Positions 1-5,486 of a DNA stretch of 6,362 nt are shown here, one piece after another (within the stretch, counting starts at the first letter, position 1; each line of letters starts with the position of its first letter). Below the pieces are notes generated by a model. It saw only the letters and a program-made list of their open reading frames with translations, was not told the origin of the DNA and did no database searches. A program made the position numbers and the translations under genes. The stretch lies in assembly GCA_030587525.1 (NCBI GenBank), contig JAUQYW010000804.1, forward strand, positions 1 through 6,362. Reading direction: 5' to 3'. This DNA comes from Candidatus Sigynarchaeota archaeon (GTDB taxonomy: Archaea; Asgardarchaeota; Lokiarchaeia; Sigynarchaeales; Sigynarchaeaceae).

Positions 1-20
1 TATGATTCCGCCACCTCATC
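1..20 (+). repeat. Left terminal inverted repeat of the IS
   Basis: The sequence TATGATTCCGCCACCTCATC matches the reverse complement of 1786-1805 at all 20 positions. Inward of base 20 the similarity fades to a short imperfect run around the ATGAT of 28-32. Confidence 0.9.
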
Positions 21-53
21 TTGTTCTATGATACGGTCAAGTTAGACGCAAGG

Positions 54-1730
54 TCATTCGTTTTTCTCCCAACTCTTGTTCTTGATATTTTGTGCGATGA
101 TATGAACCGCATCAATCACGAGTGGTGCATTCCGGAACCAGGATACTTGCTCGTCAATCCGTTCTTGCAATGGTTGCCGCAATGCTTTCAATCCCTTCAC
201 ATCATACCTTGTTAGTACTTCTTGAACACTAATCGCATCCTTGCTCGTGATATCCTTGACTTGAAACACGCCCCTCGTGAGAATCATGTATGCTTCATGT
301 GATGACCCGTGTGATTTTTCAACCTCGCGCCGGAGTTCCTCAAAGATGTGCTCGTTAGGAATATTCGTGCGTGTCATGCCATCGACGTCCATGTAATGGA
401 AAAGACCGGATGCGTGCGTGTTCCATAACCTGCGCCATTGGCAAAATATAATAGCATTGGAAAGAGAATATGCCGGTTGGAGCGATTTCAGGTCACCTAA
501 CACGTTGTACCCGGCTGCTGCCTTATGTTCCTTCCATAATGACGCATAAACACGATCAAGTTGCTCCTTTTTCTTTTGCTTGTCCAGATTTGGATCGCCC
601 AACGTGTTCCGGATTACTTGAAACATGGCATTAAGCTCTTTAACATTATTATAGATGGGACGCATCTTATTCAGCACTTGCAGGATGAGATCTCGTGTCA
701 TTATCAATTGCATGACCGGGCGCAAATCTTGATCGAGATTAGCCAACTCTGAATCGATTGACGTCGTGATCTTTTCCAAAGCTTCGAAGGCTAGTACACC
801 TTTTAATTGCTTGAACTCCTCATCCTTGAAGTTCACGGATTTCTCAAGCAACTTGGCCAATGGTGCAAAAAAGTCTTGCTTGTCCATTTTATATCCTGGC
901 GAGAAGAGCATGGTTCCTTGCGAGCCCTTGAGCATTATCGGAAGTTTATTCACGACCATGCGCAGTTCCTTGTTGAGATTGGTATCTTTCTCTTCAATAA
1001 ATACCCAGTGATTGCCTAAATAGTGGTAGTGGCAGAATTGATGTGGGAGCTTCGGATCAAAGGCCTTGCAAGCATTCACGATCGATTTCTGGTGGTCGGA
1101 CAAGAAGCCCGCGACTCGCACGCCATATTTTTCAACGATCATCCGGAAAATGCGTAGCAGCGTTTCGTGGTCTGCATGGTCCAGGAATTCCACGTGAAGC
1201 ATTCGTCCACTAATCACGTCGTAGAACGTCCATAATGATGGCTTTCCGGTCTCGGTTGGTGTCCCATCACACCCGATGATGATGCGGCCTTGATTCTTAA
1301 CTATCTGTGCCGTGTTCTCGTCAATTTTCCCTTCTTTCAAGAGCTTGTAGGTGTCAAGCATGCCGGAAACCACGTCTTCTGAAATCAAGACGCCTTGGAA
1401 CGACAATCGCTTGCAGATCTCTTTCGGAGTTGTCTTGAATCGTTCCCACTCCAAGCACGTAAAAAGCCACACGTCTTGCCCGAATTTCTTGTATGGTAAC
1501 ACGTATGGCTGCGGCGCCTTGAACCGGTCCGGTCCCGTGCACGATGGGTTCGTGCACTCGTACCAATACGTCACCGCGTTAATCCACTTGTCTACATTCC
1601 GATATACATGTCCTGCATCGGGATATAGTTCATCGACGACCAGGCCGCAATACGGGCATCGCCCGTTCCAAAAATCATCGAGTCGTATATAAATTGTTTC
1701 GACGCCAATCGCTTTTGTCGTATCATGCAT
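54..1730 (-). CDS. DDE-type transposase with N-terminal zinc finger
   Basis: This 558-aa protein should catalyse cut-and-paste or copy movement of the flanking IS. In order it shows a Cys4 zinc finger (C25-x2-C28 and C59-x4-C64), a helix-turn-helix-like stretch (about 100-130), then an RNase H-like core. The first acidic residue is D155 in GCDGTP and the second is D212 in FLSDHQKS. The second is followed by the C233-x2-H236 motif in QFCHYHYLGNH, which recalls the IS256/MULE-type arrangement. A helical insertion of about 220 residues separates this from the probable catalytic Glu (E460 in TNIPNEHIFEELRR, or E464/E465). The start ATG at 1728-1730 lies just inside the right terminal repeat. The frame is open throughout with no stop or frameshift, so the element may still be active. 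The nearest IS family is uncertain, but the transposase assignment is well supported by motifs plus flanking repeats. Confidence 0.85.
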   Translation of the reverse strand: MHDTTKAIGVETIYIRLDDFWNGRCPYCGLVVDELYPDAGHVYRNVDKWINAVTYWYECTNPSCTGPDRFKAPQPYVLPYKKFGQDVWLFTCLEWERFKTTPKEICKRLSFQGVLISEDVVSGMLDTYKLLKEGKIDENTAQIVKNQGRIIIGCDGTPTETGKPSLWTFYDVISGRMLHVEFLDHADHETLLRIFRMIVEKYGVRVAGFLSDHQKSIVNACKAFDPKLPHQFCHYHYLGNHWVFIEEKDTNLNKELRMVVNKLPIMLKGSQGTMLFSPGYKMDKQDFFAPLAKLLEKSVNFKDEEFKQLKGVLAFEALEKITTSIDSELANLDQDLRPVMQLIMTRDLILQVLNKMRPIYNNVKELNAMFQVIRNTLGDPNLDKQKKKEQLDRVYASLWKEHKAAAGYNVLGDLKSLQPAYSLSNAIIFCQWRRLWNTHASGLFHYMDVDGMTRTNIPNEHIFEELRREVEKSHGSSHEAYMILTRGVFQVKDITSKDAISVQEVLTRYDVKGLKALRQPLQERIDEQVSWFRNAPLVIDAVHIIAQNIKNKSWEKNE

Positions 1731-1785
1731 GTATATCTCTTGGCATCTTACGGTTTTGAACCTTTCGGTGCAGATTCATAAAATA

Positions 1786-1805
1786 GATGAGGTGGCGGAA
1801 TCATA
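1786..1805 (-). repeat. Right terminal inverted repeat of the IS
   Basis: The sequence GATGAGGTGGCGGAATCATA is the exact reverse complement of bases 1-20. It is followed by a run of A residues, which could be flanking target DNA. No target duplication can be verified because the left flank is outside the window. Confidence 0.9.
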
Positions 1806-1808
1806 AAA

Positions 1809-2272
1809 AAAAACTATAATACGTATCATGATGCAATCTTCAAATCTTGTCTTTACAAGTCAATTGGAGGGACATGGTTTAAGATCGCTTCCCATGATAG
1901 CATACTCGACATTAATCCCACGTTCTCACGAGCAATGGTTCTCACGATTTGTTATTCCCTCGTCATGGTCTGCATCATCTATGCCACGTTCTCAAGGAGA
2001 ATGTGACGGAGAACATAACCGAGGACACCATGTTTTCGAAGGCGTATTCGGAAAAGCACGTGCTGCCTCTGTTGGTTCTTGTTTCCAATGGGTTCGTTCC
2101 CCATCGGGTCGAACGTCACTCGCTCAAGCGCTTGCACCCACCGCTGACCATGGATCCTTCGGATGCGGAATTCTACCGATCTTTACATTTTTGTAAACAT
2201 ATGTTTATATATCCTTATCAAGACGGTATGTTATTCATAGTTATTAACAGTCTTCGGGAAGACTGGAAATAG
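1809..2272 (+). pseudogene. Decayed protein-coding stretch next to the IS, unrecognised
   Basis: Protein-like sequence with codon use like the neighbouring genes runs through two frames. In the first (open from the IS edge to the TGA at 2004-2006, with no usable start codon) it reads SIGGTWFKIASHDSILDINP and then a hydrophobic segment, AMVLTICYSLVMVCIIYATF, that could span a membrane. After a -1 shift near 1990-2003 the frame beginning at 1949 continues with VTENITEDTMFSKAYSEK, PLLVLVSNGFVPHRVERHSL and TMDPSDAEFYRSL, ending at the TAG at 2270-2272. A missing start beside the IS and an internal shift fit a gene truncated by the insertion and then decayed. I do not recognise the family. An 11-bp direct repeat (CCACGTTCTCA at 1918-1928 and 1984-1994) lies within it, 66 bp apart. 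The alternative is non-coding DNA with chance open frames. Confidence 0.35.
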
Positions 2273-2386
2273 ATTCAACAGAAGTCATTTCTTTTGGTAT
2301 CAAAGTAGTAATTGCTCGTGCAGGAATATCGTAGGATGTACCTACTAATCAGCAACGCCGGAAAAACCGTGCACGGGTGCTAAATA

Positions 2387-2470
2387 ATGCTGGAAAATAA
2401 TACTTCGATACTACTCGTTGACGATGATACCGGCGGTATCAAAAAATCTCAAATCATTTCCCGAGACTAA
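2387..2470 (+). pseudogene. Response-regulator receiver domain, N-terminal remnant
   Basis: An ATG-started frame of 27 codons reads MLENNTSILLVDDDTGGIKK and ends at a TAA. ILLVDDD is the first strand plus the acidic pocket of CheY-like receiver domains, which are usually about 115-120 aa with a phospho-acceptor Asp near position 50. Only the start is present. The acceptor Asp and later helices are not found in any frame downstream before the next gene. It appears to be a truncated remnant of a two-component regulator. It lies in the gene-poor stretch between the IS-side debris and the three-gene cluster. The rest of 2273-2555 shows nothing else that can be supported. Confidence 0.45.
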
Positions 2471-2555
2471 GATGCGAAAAATTATTCGTGACTTGCAAGA
2501 AATTTTCACGCGAGACCTACAAGGTTGATATCAACGTCCACGAATATCAGGTGAA

Positions 2556-2939
2556 ATGGTGTCTCCAAACATGCCTATCAAGTTCCGCGTGCAATGCCCC
2601 GCGTGCAAATCCTTTTGCCGGTGCACGATTCCCACGATTGGAAACATTCATAGCGATGATGGATGCATTACTATCGTGATGCATCCCGAGTCATGCAAGC
2701 ACCTGTTTCTCATGTTCCTGGACTCGAGGATGGAGGTGCGGACTACTCAGGTCATTCACGATGCCACGGTGGAATCAACGCTGCTGCATTCGGATCTGGC
2801 CACGTTACTGCAGAAGGAAAAAGAACTGGTGGAAAAACACCAGGGGGCAATCGATCGCAAGAATGACGCGCGAATCGAGACAACCTGGCAGGAATTGAAA
2901 CGCGTGCGGCGCGAAATTTCCGCGGTCGGTATCGATTGA
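2556..2939 (+). CDS. Small zinc-binding-module protein with helical C-terminus
   Basis: This 127-aa protein has no recognised name. Residues 10-62 carry C14-x2-C17, further cysteines C21, C23 and C37, then C47-K-H49 followed by the hydrophobic strand LFLMFLD and MEVR. That layout resembles archaeal modules with a CPxC knuckle and a later H-x-F-x-x-F-x-D strand. Residues 75-122 are charged and helical, probably a coiled coil (LLQKEKELVEKH and TTWQELKRVRREI). The module aligns without gaps to residues 143-191 of the next gene, so the two are paralogous in that part. The start at ATG 2556 has CAGGTGAA abutting it; the in-frame ATG at 2571 (MPIKFRV) would place the same GGTGA about 16 nt upstream and is an alternative. 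The next gene begins 15 nt after its stop, suggesting one transcript. Metal binding and role are inferred. Confidence 0.75.
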   Translation: MVSPNMPIKFRVQCPACKSFCRCTIPTIGNIHSDDGCITIVMHPESCKHLFLMFLDSRMEVRTTQVIHDATVESTLLHSDLATLLQKEKELVEKHQGAIDRKNDARIETTWQELKRVRREISAVGID

Positions 2940-2954
2940 GGTTCGAGTGACGTC

Positions 2955-4067
2955 ATGGTAAATGCCGGAGATAGCGATAAAGCACCTCGCGAAATACCTC
3001 TTGCACAGAAAGAGCAGAGGCTTAGGTCGTCCGAAATACCCCCGGTACAAGAGGATCCAAAAGCAGCGTCCGCAGAAGCATCGCTCGTTAGCGCGGGTCA
3101 TGAAGTAACACAGCTGGATATACTCGCCTTGCAAGCCGAACAGAAGGTTCCGTTACCCGAAGCATCACCCGTCCAGAATAAGCTGATGTCCTCGCCGTCC
3201 GAAATATTACCGGAACAACCGGAGCAGAAGGCATCGCTACCTGGAGAACGGCCTATCCAGAAAGAACAAGAACGCACGTCTTCCGAAGTTCCTCCGATCC
3301 ACGCAGATATGAAAGTAACGCTCCTAGATGCAGCACCGTTCCAGAAGGAAAAGAAGGTCTTCAGCCAGAAAAAAATGAGATGCGCGGCGTGCGCGAACAA
3401 CCTCGATGCAAGGGTGAACGCGGTCATCCTTCAAGAGCAAAAGGAAAGCGAAACTTTGTTGATCACGTTCACCATACATTGCGGTTACCCGTGCCAGGTC
3501 ATTATCAACCGGAATTTCGATTTAATTGAGCAATCATGTACATCGTTCGTGCCAAGGGAAATCACGATCGACACCTTTGATTTCGACAAGTTCCTCGAGG
3601 GGAACCAGGAACTCGATGACGTTTTGTTGAAAAAGCAAGTTAAGCAGGCCGCGAAGATGGCCTCGTTGGAGGACCAGATGAAGATTGCCGTGAAGAAATT
3701 GGTAAAGCCGTTGGGGTTATTGATCCCGACGACAGCGCAAAAGAAAACGCAAGCCCAGTTAAGCGTGGAGCGGGACGAGCGCTTGAAGGAATTTGCTGGA
3801 ATCGACGTGAATATCGTGTACGTGCGCGTGCTCGAATTCGAGAAGCTTGCTGCCAGCGGTAATTCCTGGACCATCGACAAGCTCTGCAAGGCGTTGAAAG
3901 GCATAGACAAAGCATCGATCATCGGGTTCATCAAGAAGATCGACAACGATTTCTTGGTTACTTACGACGTGGATACCCACATCGTGAAGTTTTACAACCC
4001 TTCCAAGCCCGAACTCGAGATCCTGAGCCGCGAATTCGAAAAATGGTTGCGATTTAACCGATTGTGA
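2955..4067 (+). CDS. Repeat-array / zinc-module / winged-helix protein
   Basis: This 370-aa protein has four parts. Residues 13-138 are nine consecutive 14-residue repeats rich in E, P, Q and K, with Gln at position 6 in seven of nine, probably extended or low-order structure. Residues 141-192 form a zinc-like module (C143-x2-C146, H175-C176, C180, then QVIINRNFDLI) that aligns without gaps to the preceding gene. Residues 210-280 are charged and mostly helical (DKFLEGNQELDDVLLKKQVK). Residues 283-350 look like a winged helix (VLEFEKLAASGNSWTIDKLC, helix-turn-helix, then FLVTYDVDTHIVKFY as the wing). The protein ends in FEKWLRFNRL. No signal peptide or membrane segment is visible. It follows gene 1 by 15 nt and its TGA overlaps the GTG of the GTPase gene by 4 nt, implying linked translation. 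A scaffold or regulator working with the GTPase is an inference. No family name is assigned. Confidence 0.8.
   Translation: MVNAGDSDKAPREIPLAQKEQRLRSSEIPPVQEDPKAASAEASLVSAGHEVTQLDILALQAEQKVPLPEASPVQNKLMSSPSEILPEQPEQKASLPGERPIQKEQERTSSEVPPIHADMKVTLLDAAPFQKEKKVFSQKKMRCAACANNLDARVNAVILQEQKESETLLITFTIHCGYPCQVIINRNFDLIEQSCTSFVPREITIDTFDFDKFLEGNQELDDVLLKKQVKQAAKMASLEDQMKIAVKKLVKPLGLLIPTTAQKKTQAQLSVERDERLKEFAGIDVNIVYVRVLEFEKLAASGNSWTIDKLCKALKGIDKASIIGFIKKIDNDFLVTYDVDTHIVKFYNPSKPELEILSREFEKWLRFNRL
2991..3368 (+). repeat. Nine tandem 42-bp in-frame coding repeats (14 residues each)
   Basis: Residues 13-138 of the 370-aa protein divide exactly into nine 14-residue units with no gaps: EIPLAQKEQRLRSS, EIPPVQEDPKAASA, EASLVSAGHEVTQL, DILALQAEQKVPLP, EASPVQNKLMSSPS, EILPEQPEQKASLP, GERPIQKEQERTSS, EVPPIHADMKVTLL and DAAPFQKEKKVFSQ. 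The approximate consensus is [ED]-[IVA]-x-P-x-Q-x-E-x-K-x-x-x-x. The first residue is E or D in eight units and position 6 is Gln in seven. At the DNA level the copies have diverged strongly, so the array is old and its period is held at the protein level. Confidence 0.85.
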
Positions 4068-4642
4068 AATTGGTTAAATATTTTAAAACTCTATCACGAA
4101 TGAATAAACGATACTACATGCCTATAGTGAAAATATTCTTGTTCGGCATTGACAATGCTGGGAAAACGGCACTATCCATGACCATCAAGAACGAGAAAGT
4201 CGTCAACCTCGCGCCCACGACCGCCTTTAACATCTCCAAGTGGGTCATCAAGGCGCTTGAATTTGCAGTCTGGGATGCGCCGGGGCAGATCAAATACCGG
4301 GAAGAATGGATCGACGGACTTGATCAGGCTCAGGTGCTCATGTTCGTGCTGGACACGACCGATGCCGCCCGTTTCGACGAATCGAAACGCGAGCTCGACA
4401 GGATCTTGAATGATCAACAGGCGGCCAGGGTTCCCCTCGTGTTTTGCTTTCACAAGATGGACTTGCCAGAAGCCAAAGCAAACCATGCCAAGGCTCAAGA
4501 GGTGTTCAAGCTTTCCGAGATCCGGAATCGAAAGGTGTACAGCTTCGACACGTCCATCAAGAACCCGGAAAGTCTCAACCCGGTGAAGGATGCGCTGGTC
4601 TTTATCATCTTTCACATTTCTCGACTTGAGCCAAAAAAGTAG
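4064..4642 (+). CDS. Arf-like small GTPase with Rag/Gtr-like G4 and G5 motifs
   Basis: This is a Ras-superfamily GTPase of 192 aa, presumably a GTP/GDP switch. G1 is GIDNAGKT (28-35), very close to Arf GLDxAGKT. G2 is the Thr in PTTAFN (51-56; Arf has PTxGFN). G3 is WDAPGQ (70-75), with Pro where Arf and Rag have Gly but with the catalytic-type Gln present. G4 is HKMD (130-133) instead of NKxD, as in Rag/Gtr proteins. G5 is DTSIKNPESL (162-171), recalling the Rag TSI-type G5. The domain ends at the last helix, with no roadblock and no lipidation Cys. The GTG start overlaps the previous stop by 4 nt and adds MKLVKYFKTLSR, a basic and possibly amphipathic leader at the place of the Arf N-terminal helix. 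In-frame ATGs at 4100 and 4118 are alternatives, and no clear ribosome site favours any of the three. Partners are probably the two upstream gene products (inference). Confidence 0.88.
   Translation: MKLVKYFKTLSRMNKRYYMPIVKIFLFGIDNAGKTALSMTIKNEKVVNLAPTTAFNISKWVIKALEFAVWDAPGQIKYREEWIDGLDQAQVLMFVLDTTDAARFDESKRELDRILNDQQAARVPLVFCFHKMDLPEAKANHAKAQEVFKLSEIRNRKVYSFDTSIKNPESLNPVKDALVFIIFHISRLEPKK
4074..4088 (+). promoter_or_regulatory. Possible TATA-like element for internal expression of the GTPase
   Basis: The stretch TTAAATATTTTAAAA stands out as AT-rich inside otherwise mixed coding DNA and resembles an archaeal TATA box. It lies 12 nt before the ATG at 4100 and 30 nt before the ATG at 4118. 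If used, it would favour the ATG 4118 start with a very short leader. It could equally be just the AT-rich codons of the N-terminal extension. Confidence 0.25.
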
Positions 4643-4912
4643 CGGCGACGAATAATAGGGACCGTTATAATTCAAGATGCATTAAATTTCCACGCTTTCT
4701 GGTACGCAGATAAAATCTTGATGAAGAGGTCGCGATCAAGGGGGCATAGTCAAAGTTGTATCGCCGCGCGAACGATAAGCCGGGTGTTCGTGGCTGATGT
4801 CATGGAAAAAATGGGCTGGAAAGAGATGGTAAAGCAGGCTGTCGCGGAACTCGAAAATGTTATAGTTTACCCGTCTGTGTCGTTGGCGATTGGCGATATC
4901 ATGAGGTTATGA
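4643..4912 (+). pseudogene. TFB (TFIIB)-like cyclin repeat 1 remnant
   Basis: Directly after the GTPase stop, the same frame is open for 89 codons, with the first ATG at 4721. The stretch WYADKILMKRSRSRGHSQSC followed by IAARTI fits the TFB cyclin-repeat pattern in which a Tyr-led helix is followed by R-G-[RH]-S and an Ala-Ala helix. It continues with VADVMEKMGWKEMVKQAVAE, whose KEM sits where TFBs have KEI. Codon use looks like real coding sequence. No zinc ribbon or full N-terminus precedes it, and the frame ends at a TGA whose bases sit in the palindrome TGATCA (4910-4915). The best reading is a broken piece of a TFB gene whose end is at 5149-5391. A standalone small protein of 64 aa from 4721 is the alternative. 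The homology is read by eye and is weaker than for the C-terminal piece. Confidence 0.4.
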
Positions 4913-5059
4913 TCAATTCTCTTCACCAATCTTCTTTCCCGTTTTCAAGTTTTTCTTGCAAGATATGCAATACTCGCCGCGCTCGTCGGTCCACACTAAA
5001 CTCGACCTGGTATTGCACCACGGGCAAGCAATTATCTTCTGGAGCTTCGTGATCCGCAT
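4913..5059 (-). CDS. 48-aa zinc-ribbon protein, TFB zinc-ribbon-like
   Basis: This short gene reads from an ATG at 5057-5059 to a TGA at 4913-4915. Two codons upstream of the ATG is an in-frame TAG, so the ATG is the only likely start. The protein has C12-P-W-C15 and C31-I-S-C34 separated by 15 residues, with LVWTDERGEYCISC between and a basic tail, NLKTGKKIGEEN. This is a classic Cys4 zinc ribbon. The 'LV-x-x-D-E-R-G-E-x-C-x-x-C' layout is very like the N-terminal ribbon of archaeal TFB, although the later cyclin repeats are absent from this strand. Codon use favours this frame over the longer overlapping frame at 4923-5267. It lies antisense inside a split TFB-like locus, its stop abutting the stop of the plus-strand piece. 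It could be an autonomous small transcription-type factor or a relocated TFB ribbon. Confidence 0.65.
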   Translation of the reverse strand: MRITKLQKIIACPWCNTRSSLVWTDERGEYCISCKKNLKTGKKIGEEN

Positions 5060-5148
5060 GTCCTAGTTCAACTCGACGCCATCGTCCCGCTGCTTTGCCG
5101 GTTAGTGGCATATTGCTTGAACCGCGGGATCCATGGCGCCATCTATAG

Positions 5149-5391
5149 TTCGCTTTTGACCTATTTATTACATTCTCATTCAATATATTCTTCTTCAAGA
5201 ACTTCGACCAGGTGGCCAGCGCTTGCCAAAAATCCGATTGATATTGGGTGCCGGATCCAAAGGGCATGATCGCCGCTGCAATCTATTTAGCTTGCAATCA
5301 GCTCGGGGAAAATATGGCACAGAAACACATCGCCATAGCTTGCGGCATCACCGAGGTCACCGTCCGTTCCCGCATCAATGAATTCCAGTAA
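5149..5391 (+). pseudogene. TFB (TFIIB) C-terminal cyclin repeat 2 remnant
   Basis: Translation from 5242 gives WVPDPKGMIAAAIYLACNQL, then GENMAQKHIAIACGITEV and TVRSRINEF before a TAA at 5389-5391. This is the end of the second cyclin repeat of archaeal TFB, whose hallmarks are P-x-G-[IV]-A-A-A-[AI]-I-Y, TQ(R/K)E and TEVTVR-x-R. TFB binds TBP-promoter DNA and recruits RNA polymerase. Upstream in the same frame, FFFKNFDQVASACQKS fits the preceding helix, but an in-frame TGA at 5239-5241 and a compensating shift (PIDIG appears in the neighbouring frame) break the gene. The visible intact part is only about 50 codons, against roughly 300 for a full TFB. The N-terminal half is represented at best by the piece at 4643-4912, too far away for an uninterrupted gene. 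A functional short product is unlikely. The 95 bp after it (5392-5486) hold no gene. Confidence 0.75.
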
Positions 5392-5467
5392 TCGTGAAAA
5401 CCAATTATTTTATGAATGGATGCGACGTGTCCTCAACGATCCCCGAGAACCACCACGCAGCGACGAG

Positions 5468-5473
5468 AAAAAA
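5468..5473 (-). terminator. Possible T-tract terminator after the Rag-like GTPase gene
   Basis: On the minus strand a run of six T follows the stop codon of the GTPase gene by about 13 nt. Archaeal RNA polymerase can stop at such U-rich tracts without a stem-loop. The run is short, so support is modest. Confidence 0.3.
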
Positions 5474-5486
5474 CAATTCTTATTCG

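Larger units (their letters stand above)
1..1805 (-). mobile_element. Insertion sequence with 20-bp perfect terminal inverted repeats and one DDE transposase
   Basis: Bases 1-20 and 1786-1805 are perfect reverse complements and enclose a single long minus-strand transposase gene, which is the standard layout of a bacterial or archaeal insertion sequence. The element is about 1.8 kb. Its left boundary coincides with the first base of the window, so the repeat could extend outward and the target duplication cannot be checked. On the right the repeat is followed by an A-rich run (1804-1813). The transposase stops 33 bp inside the left repeat and starts 55 bp inside the right one, so almost the whole element is coding. 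On the minus strand an AT-rich stretch (1773-1785), just inside the right repeat and upstream of the transposase start, could serve as its TATA element. The orientation given is that of the transposase. The IS family name is not assigned with certainty. Confidence 0.85.

Noticed and set aside
1828..2196. A 122-codon plus-strand open frame beginning at tandem ATGs
   Set aside because: Its product is rich in Ser, Arg, His and Gly without motif or pattern. The neighbouring frames in the same DNA look more protein-like.
2339..2383. A short frame reading LLISNAGKTVHGC, similar to a GTPase P-loop (compare GIDNAGKT downstream)
   Set aside because: The first Gly of the P-loop is Ser, the frame stops at once, and no further G motif follows. 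It is too short to claim as a GTPase remnant.
3485..3946. Several minus-strand open frames under the 370-aa gene
   Set aside because: They lie antisense to a strongly coding frame with repeats and domains, show no motifs of their own, and arise from codon bias of the plus-strand gene.
5000..5266. A start-less plus-strand frame containing AYCLNRGIHGAIYSSLLTYL that looks vaguely cyclin-like
   Set aside because: Most of it is antisense to the zinc-ribbon gene or out of frame with the recognised TFB tail, and it has no start codon. The resemblance is too loose to support.
4923..5267. A 114-codon minus-strand open frame
   Set aside because: It overlaps the zinc-ribbon gene in another frame, has no recognisable motif, and its composition is that of a shadow frame. 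It also runs antisense to the TFB helix region at 5161-5238.
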